From Paraphysoderma sedebokerense (lineage: Eukaryota; Blastocladiomycota; Physodermatomycetes; Physodermatales; Physodermataceae), in contig JAHLJZ010000007.1 of the NCBI GenBank assembly GCA_025602915.1, positions 186,001 to 250,000 of the forward strand: DNA of 64,000 bases, written 5' to 3'. Under the pieces are notes generated by a model, which saw only the letters and a list, made by a program, of their open reading frames with translations, searched no databases and was not told the DNA's origin. Shown here one piece after another: positions 12,543-25,670 of the stretch. The position numbers were made by a program, and so were the translations under genes. Each line of letters begins with the position of its first letter. Positions within the stretch are counted from its first letter, which is position 1.

Positions 12543-14080
12543 TCAGAAGTCACTTCCACTTCCGTATTCACTCTCACTATCGTTTCCGTCAGATGTAAAT
12601 ACCGGACTGGGATTTGGGGTTTCGCCTGGGGTATCCATTCGAAATACTTTTGATTTTGAATGCGTCGATTTGGGGCTTGGATCATCAAATATGTTGATGT
12701 TCTCGTCACCGGCATGGCTATTAGCAGAGGTAACGTTGACGTCCAGTGTTTCTTCGGCCTGAAGTGATATTTCAATGTAATATTTGATTATGGTATCGAT
12801 TGCACCCTGCTTATTCAAAAAATGTGGAGGTAAGTTTAGGCCGAACGAGGAATGATAATAAGAAATATTCTCACGTTAGAGATGGTTGAGAATTTCTGAA
12901 CTCTATTAATCTCATCTTTGATGATATTATCGCAAATGGCGGACATATCAGGAGCGATCATCTGAACGGTTGTTTTTAATGCGCTAATAGCCAGTACTGA
13001 CGGAAGCTCCTTCGCGAATGTGTAGTCTGAGAAAGAGAAGAAGTTAAGCGTAATTCCTATTGCGATTACAAAGAAATGCAGCAGGACAAACCCATCATTG
13101 CATTATTCATCATCCACATTCCTTTCAGCCAAATGCTGTGTAATAAGTATTGATCCGTCAGAGGTAGAAGCACCAAGAAAGCTTCGAAGAAGACAGCAGG
13201 TGTAACAAGATTCAGTTTCCACTGAAGATGACTTAGGATGCAAGCCTCATAAGACTAGGCAGCAAACCAAAAGAAAAACTCAGCAATTCGTCCGCAAGCA
13301 ATGACATTAACTCCGGAAAGAGCAACATGAAGATTACCTCTAACTCCTTCTTTGAAAACATATCATCAGCCAAATCGCACATGACACTAAGCAAACCCGG
13401 CGCTCCTTTCTTCATTGATGGAACAGTCTCTGCATATTTCGCCGCAATGACGAGACATGCACCTATGAGCGTGGTAAGTATAAGCATTAATGCACAACGC
13501 GTTTCTGTCAAATGAGTAAAGACGAATGACCATACTTCCTAGTAACTGGTATCTAGATGTTTTAATTTGTTGGGTGCAACAGAATTTATCGATATATCTA
13601 ATGGCCAGATGGAATACTTCTGGGTGATAAGCGAAAGAAGGGTCGTTGATTATCTATGTATGGAACGGATCAGTTTTACATCAATGGTATTCAGGAATTG
13701 TTTCGGCAATAAGACAGCCACTCAGGACATTCAATGTTCTTGAAACTAAAATCCCAATAACGCTATCTGATTACTATTCACTATTCAAAACCGCAATCTT
13801 TCAAAATTCACGGCTGTAGTTGTATTCTAGGCGAAAATAAAAACAAACAAACTTCGAAGTCACAGCATGTATGCCTTCTCCTTACGAAAAGGCAGTGGTA
13901 GCAGACTAAAAGTAATAAAAACCATACCTCCAGCAGCCACTCTAATAACATAGTTCGGTTCTCAGCTGTGATTTCTTCCTGAGAGTCCAAGAAGTCGTGT
14001 CGAATGCATTCTTTCACTTCACAACGGAACATCCAATCTCTAACTTCGATGGGAATAGGATCTATCCGTAGCAACGACAT
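12543..14080 (-). CDS. Cyclin with two cyclin folds, D/A-like
   Basis: Exons are 14080-13928, 13653-13536, 13462-13338, 13254-13092, 13026-12875 and 12806-12543, giving 324 residues. The cyclin box is clear: RTMLLEWLLE, then FHLAIRYIDKFCC, LLGSACLVIAAKYAETVP, and after FSKKELESYEACIL the LQWKLNLVTPAVFFE start of the second fold. Cyclins activate cyclin-dependent kinases. The YIDKFCCTQQIK and AKYAETVP segments look nearer to D-type than to B-type cyclins; no RXL or destruction box is evident at the short N-terminus. The acidic Ser-rich C-terminus (SDGNDSESEYGSGSDF) may be phosphorylated. The first intron is 274 bases, unusually long here. Confidence 0.85.
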
Positions 14081-14321
14081 CGTCTAACCGTCTGCAACCA
14101 CAAAATGGAGAATATGAAGGTGAAGAAGGAATTCAATGTGCTTTGTGAATTGGGTGCTCGTAGGCCGTGAGTTGGAAATGGACTGGAGCAGAGGCGGAAA
14201 GTAAATACAAGGAGGAACGCGTCTTCTCTCAATGCAAATCCTTTTATTCCCCACTCTTTATCTGTTCGCCGACACCGTTATGCACATGCTACTATATACA
14301 AGTCTATAAATGCTCTTTGCT

Positions 14322-15641
14322 TCATACCGTTACAGATGAACGATTCCCCATCGCCTCTTCCTGCTGGTCCGTCTTTGTGCATTCTTTAACACAAAGGGGA
14401 CAAGTCCTACTGACAGAGTGCCATTCATTTGCACAGTCTAAATGAAAATGATGACCGCAATCCAGTAACCTCAGAAGTTCACCTTCTTCGTAAGACGACA
14501 AGCAAATTACGCATAGTGCATCGTCTTGATTTGGTACAGTAAATCCGGGATATTCGTTTAGCCCTTCCTTATTCGGATTCGAAACATTACTAGCATTGAA
14601 AGTCGGATTCGAAAACAACTCATTCGACAGATTTGAAGTAAACCGCACAACTTTCAACTTCTCTTTTTCTTTCTTTGTTAATCCTTGCCTAGGGCGTCTG
14701 GGAAGCGGGCCCCCAATCCAAGTTCCCATTGTTCGCACGGGGTCATCCCCAAGATGGACAAGCCTTAAGGAAACAAGCACTACGGGAAGACAAAAAATAA
14801 CAGCACAGCATAAAAAGAGAGGAAATAGAATAACTGCGTAGTTTATGACCATCCAAATCGCGGTTCCCAAGTACAAATTCGGAGACTCGGCTCTACACAC
14901 GGGTTGCGCAATTACCCAGTAGTTGGCAAGAACAAACAGCATAGTCGCTGCAAAATCTACCATCGATTTGAGACTATAATATACTATATTAGGTATAAAT
15001 CTCTTCACTGAAGGGTCAGGTACGAGAACATACCTTTGGATGTGCATAGCGAAACGGGTGCTGGAAGTTCTAGTTTCCACTTCTCCCAGTCCATTTAAAT
15101 TTCTGACTTGATATGGATCCAATCTTTCCCTTGCTACCGGGTGAAGGTGAACATACCAAACAATTGGTACAGCTACCATACTTTTTACCACATATGCCAC
15201 GGTAAATCCCTTTAATTCTGCGCAATTGTCAACGAATGAGACAGCAAGTAACGCGATTCCCCCGGCTATCTGTGCTAAGTGTAAGATGGACGACACTGCC
15301 AGATATATTTTAGAGGCTGTCGTAATTTGAGACCAATTGTCTGCAATCAGGCTCGCAACGTTCCATCGTATCGTCCGGCTTTGTCTATTGGACACTGAGT
15401 AGCGAACACTTTCTATCTTAGTTTACGGTTTGTTGAATTGTACCGCAGTAAAGATATACGTACCGAGAGGACGTATTCGGTTAATGGGAACAATATTTGT
15501 AATTGATCGTATGGAACTGCTACGAGAAAAGCTGTGGGAATTTGAATGTTCCAGGGATTGTTGACTTTCGCTGTGGACGTTCACGACGACGTCGTTACCC
15601 AAAGTGTTGGGTCCGACTTGTTGGTGATTCTCGGATGTCAT
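14322..15641 (-). CDS. Multi-pass membrane RING-H2 E3 ubiquitin ligase
   Basis: Exons are 15641-15464 and 15394-14322, giving 416 residues. A Ser/His-rich cytosolic start is followed by four hydrophobic segments (roughly KIYLAVSSILHLAQIAGG, FTVAYVVKSMVAVPIVW, MVDFAATMLFVLANYWVI and a long one at TAIWMVINYAVILF). Near the C-terminus is a C3H2C3 RING: CVIC, then DCGHHFHLDC, then CPLC with the two histidines in place. Such proteins transfer ubiquitin at a membrane; targets cannot be read from sequence. The start at 15641 lets exon 1 join in phase (G|TG). Confidence 0.85.
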
Positions 15642-16502
15642 GATCGTACTTTAAAGGTGCATACTCGGATATGTCGCATGATTAGAAGGAAAGAGAGTTT
15701 TCCTGGAAATGTGGGGCGAACTCAGAGTTGGATTAATGAATCTACACATGTATCCCATCAGACTCGGTAACTCGTTGAAGTCCCTGAGCGCTGCGGCTCA
15801 CTTGCGGCTCTCACCGAGCCAGGAGTCTTTCAGGAATCAACTGCGTTAAACTCATGTACATGCCTGAATATTATCGGCTTTCTTCAATTTAATTATTTCT
15901 ACGGCATTTGCGCAATATCCGCTACAGTAACATGAGTACAGAGGATTTCTTACGGTAGCAGCGTTCTCCATCTTCGCAATTCATCTAACAATTTAGCGCT
16001 ATGGCTTTATACTTTGAGAGCAAGCTTTTATGTAGGCGCATCGGTGTCACAGGGAATTTCAATGACTGCAGGATATGTGAATCTGTGACGATCTTCAATA
16101 TGCTGCCACTTTGCCATGGTGTGGCCACCACAAACCTGTTGTTCATGTAAGCTGAACTGACTGAATGCACTCTCCTTGTAGCACAATGGTGACCTGATTC
16201 ATTAATTTGCCCCTTCCCAATCAGGATTCGCTCGCACAAAATTCCCTCTGCACTCAAGCACACGACTAAATTCCACCCGCCTCAGCGGCGCGTCCCACAA
16301 ACCAGCCCCACCAATGACCCACAAGTTCGATACTATATTAAGATAATAGTTGACAATCCAATGCTACCACAAAATATTACTTTTGAGGCAAATATTCGCA
16401 GCATCGTGCCCCCTGGTCCAGAGCATTAACTGGTGTTCAAAGATCTCTCCATATTAGGACATTTCCCTTGCAGGTCGAGGACATAACGTTTTTCCTCTTA
16501 AA
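15642..16502. other. Bidirectional spacer
   Basis: About 860 bases between the divergent RING ligase and receptor-like genes. Open frames on either strand have no family features and no splice partners. No element recognised. Confidence 0.5.
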
Positions 16503-18184
16503 ATGAACGGCGTCGGCTCATCTGCATCGACACTAATGGATCCAGTACGCAAATCAAGCAACTTAACTGGAAATGAGTCCGACATCTTGAAGTACCTAAT
16601 CCCGATAAGTCTAGGTGCGACATTGATACCGAATCTGATAGCTCTAATAGTGTATCTTTGCATACGTTTCTGGTTGAATTCAAAAGCTGGAAAACGGTTG
16701 ACATTTACATTATCATGCTGGATATGTATTTCGGCCATGCTCTATGGAGCATCTCGATATTTCACCCACTATGTCAATCTAAATTTTATGCTGTGTATGG
16801 GGATGATTTGGTTAGACGCATTCGGACATCTCATGATTGTCTTGCTGACATCAGTGATTGCCAGGGTATGTCACGGCCGTAGAACAGTCGGAGAATGCAA
16901 GGACTCGCTAACATAATTACTCTAGCAATTACAAGTTGTCTTTGAAATCTCGAGGAGGGAAAGTTCCAACAATGCCAAATGGTATATCTTTGCAGCACTC
17001 TTAGTCGCGGCAGCTGCGTCTGGAGTTCCATTGTATTTCAACGTCTACACATACGATAACAAAACTAGGAGTAAGTACCAAAACTATCGCTTAGAGTTTG
17101 TACCGCCATACTAAAAGTTCTTAAACCTATTTTCAGCCTGTTCGTTTAACGTCGCTTCATCAATGAATGCCTTAACTGTGACAGTAAGTTTTTTTTTTGG
17201 CGGTATGTCATGTTTCCACTATCATATATTAACCGCAGATACTTGGTAGTACGGTATACTGTACGCGCCTGTGATAGTTTGCATTTGCTATTGCATATAT
17301 ACGTCGGTTAAAGTGTCTTGCGTTATATATGCTATTTCCCGGGGCCTGCGAAAAATGGATGCATCCATTCGAACTGGTTCATCCCAGGCCGGTAATAGCG
17401 GCGTGGTGAAAAAGATTGCAAGAAGGTAATAAAGCATGCTTAATAGCCCGGAAATATGGAGCTAATTATTTGTCCGCGTAGGCTTGTTTTCTTTTGTCTG
17501 GCCATTTCAGCAACTCAGTCGGTGAATGTGGCGTTCGCAACGACTCTTTACATCAACAAATCCGTCGCATTCCCTTTGGTGGTGACGTCTTACATTAGTG
17601 CCACTATTCAGGCCATAATATGCGCTTATTTTCTCATCACTGATCCCGCTATTCAATCAACCGTTCAGCGCATCAAAGATAATATTATCCACAGATACGT
17701 CTATCAGTACGAAGCAAAATATGGATATATCCCATTACCCGCTACGCCGACTTCTCCGTCATGTTACTCTAACCAAGGAGAAAAAGTACGAAGGCCTTCC
17801 TTTTCATACAATCCACCTTCGTCACCGATAACCCGTTCACCACCTCGAATGGATTGGTCTCCGCCGATGTCTCCAAGTACAACTACATTTTCGTCCCGTC
17901 GACCATCTGCCTCGAATGTACAAACTCCAACGCCACCTTCTCCGACGGTAGCGGAACGACGTAGACCGTCTTTGTCGCCGTTAGTTGTTTCAACCTCACG
18001 AAGACCATCCGCAGCTTCCGTTGGAGCCCCGACAATGATATCCCATCCGAACAATTGGGAAACAAAAATGTATCGATTGGTCAAATATACATTTGGCAAA
18101 AAGAGTGCGTACGGGTCCAATGTGCAAGTCACAAACAATTGGAGTATGTGGAATAGGATAGCCGAAGAAGAAGTGGGGTTATAA
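16503..18184 (+). CDS. Seven-transmembrane receptor-like protein with RRPS-repeat cytoplasmic tail
   Basis: Exons are 16503-16865, 16926-17070, 17137-17183, 17250-17425 and 17482-18184, giving 477 residues. Seven hydrophobic helices can be counted between residues ~30 and ~280, with an N-glycosylation site (NLTGNES) ahead of helix 1 and another extracellular NKT after helix 4. The layout is that of a G protein-coupled receptor; I cannot assign a class. After helix 7 comes a ~190-residue Pro/Ser/Thr-rich tail with the tetrapeptide RRPS at residues 347, 383, 404 and 417. RRxS is the consensus for protein kinase A, so cAMP-linked phosphorylation or desensitisation is an inference. Intron 3 acceptor (TTGGTAG) was chosen because it removes an in-frame stop. 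Confidence 0.72.
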
Positions 18185-18624
18185 AAAATTGTCTGCAGTG
18201 TGACCCCATTTTATGGCCTTGTATTCAGCATTTCAGTCTAAGGATGTAGATATACTGAGAGCAGTGCCTCAATAAAAACTTGGAAAATACGGTTCAAATC
18301 ACCAGTTCAGACTCAACACTAGTCGATGATGGGGATAACTTCGGAGCTAAACATACAACAGAACTGCAGGCCTTGGAGGCCAGAATATGCGTAAACGACA
18401 CTCATAATGTACGCTACTATTGTCGCGGGGACTGCGGCCGCTCGGAACGGGAAAATTGTCAGAAGGATTGCCAGAAAAGGGGTCAACAATTGAGCACGCG
18501 AACTTTCGCTACAACACCCCACCGGATGTAAGGGGTCACTTCGGCAAGTCAAGGCCGTTTGCCAACATATATAAATGGGGAGCGTCCACCATGTCTATTC
18601 CGACAACAGCAATAGTAAAAGAAA
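18185..18624. other. Spacer with promoter
   Basis: 3' flank of the receptor-like gene and promoter of the GPI-protein gene, including the TATA box listed separately. Confidence 0.5.
18568..18575 (+). promoter_or_regulatory. TATA box of the GPI-anchored glycoprotein gene
   Basis: TATATAAA lies about 50 bases before the start codon at 18625. Sequence and direction fit a core promoter, and the spacing implies a very short leader. Confidence 0.5.
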
Positions 18625-19819
18625 ATGAAACTGCCAATTTCTACTTGCTTGTTACTCCTCCTCGCTTCTGGAGCCCTCAATGCTCCGGCAGAGACGGAAC
18701 AAAACTTGTCCACTGGAAACCGCACCTCGCTTCGTGAGCAAAAGCGAAAAATTGAATATGAAGTCGGTGGTGATGGAAAGGAAGCCAAGATTGAAATTCA
18801 ATTTGAAAACCAAACAATTAAATACGAAAGTGAATTCTTCTTAAAGTATGATTTTGATTGCCTTGGTTTGGATTAACGCAGAATGATATTCATGTATTGA
18901 CAATTTTCATTCAATTAATAGAGTCGCTGATATCCCTCGCACGGGTGCTAAATTCGTCATGAAAGATAATAATACCGACACCAAATTTGGTTTCAGAGTC
19001 GGACTCTTCAAAATTGTTGAAATTAATGAAGCTCGAGGTTTATCCTTAAAGAATAGTACCAACGCCATCAATTTCTTCGGTAACAGCACTCAATATTGGT
19101 CTAAAATTCAAACTTCTGCCGTCGGTACATCTGCCAGAAAATTTATGACCACCTATAGCAAACCTATTGCTGACACCGGCAAAAATGTGTCCGTTACACT
19201 TGACGCTTATGTTACCCAGGAACAAGTTGTTGTCGACAATATGACCCTTCACCCATATGGGTTGAAATATGGTCTTGTCATTGAGAACTTCCCTTTCCTA
19301 TACAGCGATTCTCACTTGGCTGTTGTCAAGGGTATAACTTACAAATCTAGTATTCAGGTATTTTTACTCCTTTTCATACCAAAAGCACAATGATCATGGA
19401 AAATAATCAACTTCTCTCTCGAATAGGAAAACTACAATGCCAGTGGCAACTCCTTGAATGTTGGTGGCTACGGTAAATTCAACTGGACTTCGACAGTCCT
19501 TTACACTGATGCTACCAGTAACGCTACCACTGAAGGCACTATTTCTGCCGATCCTGACCTGATTCTTCAATCCGACAAAGCCGGTGTCGGCAATGACACC
19601 AAAGACTCTGAACATGTCGAAAGTGAAGGAAGAAAATTAATCGTCTTCAGAACTAAACCTGGTAACCACTCCAAGATTAGTTGGGACCCAGATGTTCTCC
19701 TCAACGAAGATGAAATCAGTGGTGCTAGCGGTGTAAAAAGCTCTGCCGCAATGACTACTGCTTCCGTTGGTCTCTCCCTCGTTGCATTCTTCGTTGCTGC
19801 TTTTGTAAATTTCTTGTAA
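18625..19819 (+). CDS. GPI-anchored secreted glycoprotein, unknown family
   Basis: Exons are 18625-18845, 18922-19357 and 19427-19819, giving 349 residues. It begins with a signal peptide (MKLPISTCLLLLLASGALNA). It ends with a small-residue patch (SGASGVKSSAAMTT) followed by a hydrophobic tail (VGLSLVAFFVAAFVNFL) and no further residues, the hallmark of a GPI attachment signal. Many NxS/T sequons (NLS, NRT, NQT, NNT, NST, NVS, NMT, NAS, NWT, NAT, NHS) predict heavy N-glycosylation. The middle alternates hydrophobic and polar residues like a beta-sandwich, with a LVIENFPFLYSDSHLAVV segment. I do not recognise the domain. It is likely a cell-surface or wall protein. Confidence 0.78.
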
Positions 19820-20164
19820 GTTCACTAGGTCGGAGTCGAAAGGATGTAGTATCTGTATTATCTTTTATACCATTGGCTATATATTGACCATGGATTATAC
19901 CCAGTAAACTATTTTTCTGAGTAATAAATTTATTTTTAAGATCAAACAATTCATGCTGTCTAATGACGGTTGGCATGCAATAAATTGATTTTTGCAGTAA
20001 GTATTCACTTTGTCAATGATGTTTGACATGCATTATCCAGCATTCATCAATACTGAGAATGTAAGTTTCATCAATACCAATTTTATTATCCGGCACTGAG
20101 ATTTTGCATATCCACAAAATTGCCATGCGAATGCAATAAATAAGTGCTAAAACTACTATGATAA
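19820..20164. other. Spacer between convergent genes
   Basis: AT-rich 3' flanks. No feature recognised. Confidence 0.5.
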
Positions 20165-22217
<2,053 letters not shown>

Positions 22218-23510
22218 ATTCGAGATATTAAATTGCAAAAGGCCGACTGCCAAATTTTGTTGTAGAACCTTTGCCTTAGTATGATACCGAATTGAAAACT
22301 GTACAAATTCAATTCAATTCCAAGAGACCGTATAATCCTCTAAAGACTCCTGAGTCGTAATATTATTGCGCAATGGTGACACACTTCCAACCTTCGAAAG
22401 CAGCTCTTTGATATGTAATCAAAGTAAGGTCTGTATTTTAAACGGTAGAGAAAAAACTAGACTCAGAGAGAGACGAACGAAAGAGGGAATTTAGGGAAAC
22501 GACATATAAGCTATCCAGGATACCCCGAAAGCACATGAATCTTGAAACCACTGCAGCTATTGATCATGGGCACCGAGTCTATTTTTCGTAGGAGCTAATT
22601 TATTAGGGCATGTTGCTATTGAACACAATAGCACCACTACAAATCGCAACGCAGCAGGGTTTAATATTGTGCGACGGAGTAAGGAGTCGCATCTCGCACC
22701 GTGCGGTTCGGTTGTTTCTCCGTGGCTTGAAGCAGGAAGTATTGATGACAGACCGGCATCACACCGGCTTTAGCATCAGGTAGGCTTCTCGGAACTCATG
22801 TAAGAGTAAGCTAGAGATTATCCTTCACCATTCCCCAAGGCTGGGAAACGAGCTAATTGTTGAAGATGCTATATGTTCTTGAAATTCTCAAGGTGCGAAC
22901 TGCGAAGGCGCACGACAAGCTCTAAGTAGTCGATCACCTACTGAAGATCCCAGACAGTGAGCCATGATCTGTGATAAGTAGCAAATATTTTGCAAGAGGC
23001 TGGAGACAATCATAATGGATGGTCAGGATATCGTTGCAAACCTAATTGTAGAATTTATGCGATTTATGATGCAGGCCATGCATTGAATGATTCGGCAGCC
23101 TCGCACTATTTCCCGCTTCGAACAAAGGACGAGCGGCACCAAAGCCATAGTTAGAATGAACCATCAATGAAATTAAGTATTGGATTATGATGGCTAATTT
23201 AATATATATTACAAATCCAATTAAATCAAAAATTATCTACCAATCTTCAATTGCAAGTGAATTAAGCACATCTGCTTCAGAAATTCGGTACAGAAAGTTG
23301 GCAGAGAATGAATGATCAAGCGAAAGCCATTAATGAGTTCACTGACTATTATTATTGTCCTATCGGACAGCATTCAATTTTCAATAAAGCTTTAAAAAAA
23401 TTCTTTAGTTATTTATTTAGGTCCCCTGAATCTTTAACATTTCTACTGCTATATGCCTTATCTAAATTAAGCTATATGCAACTATCTGTATTGAGCCAAA
23501 AATCAATCGA
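22218..23510. other. Long spacer
   Basis: About 1.3 kb. A more GC-rich patch around 22640-22780 contains the palindrome CGCACCGTGCG. An AT-rich stretch follows after 23160. One open frame at 23308-23601 reads into the antisense of the tyrosinase gene and has no family features. No gene supported. Confidence 0.45.
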
Positions 23511-25117
23511 TTACATCAGAAGGAAAGCGCTGGCGCCGACGGCTCCGAGAAGTACCGATAATGATACACTGGCACTAAAGCCGGCACCATCTTTCTTATA
23601 AACATTGCTTGGCGGTCTAGGCGGTAGTTTAAACTGGGTACCGGCATCAATTTGTTTCTTAGTTTCATTCAACAATTTCGTAGTGTCATTCTGGATTTCA
23701 GATATTTGACTTTGGTTGAAGTTGTTCATCTGTAACCATTCGGCTGGGACTCCTGATGCTAAACGTGGATTTTGTTCCATAGGAAGGCGAGATTCGCCAT
23801 AGGTGTAACATAACGGTTCGGTATCCATAATTGCACCAGCAGGAATGTTGAATGGACGAATGGGAGAGTTAATCAGATTACCCGGATAAAGTGGTTGATT
23901 ACGGGGACGCAGATATATCTGGTTGTAGTCATCCCAGACTTTATCAACGTAGGCGTGGTGGAGATAGAAAATAGGATCCGCGGGTGAACCCATACTGGTC
24001 ATTAAACCACCGATCGAGACTATAAGATGAAGCCACAATTAATAAAAAGCGCTTTTATTTTTGAATGAGAGATGGAAATTACCATGGGGAAGAGCATGAA
24101 AGGTAGATTCGAATCTCTGTCGGAAAAGTTCGTAATCGGTAGTGGCATTCATTAATGCGACAACGTAAGAGGTTGCATGCAAGATATTTGGGGCAAAAGT
24201 TCTACGGACACATCCCTGCGGAACAAGCTGAGATTTGGAGACCCAACCTGCGAAAGGACCATCTGAGATACACCCAGATCGTGCAGAGCCGATTAACTGC
24301 CACATACGAGAGGCACGGTAATTCTGGGACACTTTTGACCAGTCCTAAGTGAAGAGCGAATGAATCAGTTACAGAACGGTGTCTTCAAATTGAACAGATT
24401 ATTGATCATACCCAATATGGCAAGCAAACTGTTCTATCGATTGCTTGAAGGGCTTTTTCGAACTGTGCGAGGTCTGGCAAAGGGAGCGATTGGTGAGCGG
24501 ATACCTTTCACTTGAAGAATAAAAAAAGAACTTACACAATCGATGCCACGGGAAGAAAGCTGGGTTATTGTGTGCGTCACCCATGAAGCGAACATGAGTG
24601 TTTGCCATTGCTTCGAATCTATGGACAGTCGGAGCGCAATGAGCTAAGGAACAGAGATAATGGGGCTGAAACAAAAGTCAACTTACGCAGTCACTTGAGG
24701 CCAGAGGGTGACTTGCTGTTCGGCATTGTGTAAAGCTCTTACAGCGGAAGCAAATCTATTCCACTCGTCAGGGGTTAAATCATTGATTTCTTTTCTAACA
24801 CATCTATTTGCACATTGGTTGAGTCGGACAGGTTGAATAAACGACTCTCCTCTAAAATTCGGGGGGATGACCGGTTCAGTGGGTCGTGGGGGAGTCTGGG
24901 AAGTTTGAGTTGCTGTGGCCGTTGGAGAAACGGGGGGTCTCCCTGTTGGGGACTCGACGGGAGGGGTTCTTGTTGGGGTTGTGATCCCGGTCGAAGGATT
25001 GGAGGGAGAGAGTGACTCGATAGGTTGTTGGCCGTCATCGTTTGACAACTGGGCGAGGGTAGCGGAGGGATGGATGAGTAGGATGAGGAAGAGGGAAAAT
25101 AGTATACTCGGCTTCAT
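23511..25117 (-). CDS. Cell-surface tyrosinase with predicted GPI anchor
   Basis: Exons are 25117-24687, 24618-24536, 24473-24412, 24344-24083 and 24019-23511, giving 448 residues. Type-3 copper proteins oxidise phenols to quinones. CuA histidines are visible in ANTHVRF, GDAHNNP and FFPWHR, and CuB histidines in HALPHVSIGG and DPIFYLHHAYVDKVW; all six are present. A signal peptide (MKPSILFSLFLILLIHPSATLA) is followed by a Pro/Thr/Ser-rich linker of about 60 residues (residues ~30-90), likely O-glycosylated. The C-terminus ends in a small-residue patch and a hydrophobic tail (LSVLLGAVGASAFLLM), predicting GPI attachment. Intron 1 acceptor at 24619 (CCATAG) was chosen because nearer AGs break frame. 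Probable role: wall melanisation or cross-linking. Confidence 0.9.
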
Positions 25118-25670
25118 GTCTGCTGCTCTATGTATATATACAAAAAAGTCTATCTATCGTCTATTGAGATGGCAGTGGAATGCGGACTGTCGGAGTTAGG
25201 GATAAAAAGGCCGGGCCCGCATTCAAAAAGGGAATGGAATGGCGAACGGAAAGGGAACAATGGAGAAATGCAATGCACGCATTTGATTGGTGCGCATAAT
25301 GAAGCGGCCAATCATCGCCCATTGTCGCTGACATCACGCGTTGCTGCTTTCTGCCGCCGGCAATGCATTTTGCCTTGACTGCCCCTAAAGAGGAGTTGTG
25401 GTTACATTGCACAACAGCTGCCAATGTTACATGTCCTTGATGGCATCATACTCTCGAGACACACTGATGTGATACTGTGCAATCTTCCATTAAAATGATA
25501 ATAATAAAATTAATGTTGTTTCTTATTGATGAGTCTACTACGGCAGTAATATCATACTTTTTGTGGCCCATCATGTACTCTTGATCACCTGTTGATGGCG
25601 GTCGAACAATCTTTTTGGCAACGCAAGCTTGATTCCTCAAGAGTTTATAATTTATTGTCAATTCACGACC
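25118..25670. other. Bidirectional promoter region
   Basis: About 550 bases between the divergent tyrosinase and exonuclease genes. It includes a GC-richer patch near 25200-25390. No gene seen. Confidence 0.5.

Noticed and set aside
23308-23601. 97-codon plus-strand frame overlapping the tyrosinase 3' end
   Set aside because: Low-complexity, AT-driven sequence, antisense to a well-supported gene, no motif.
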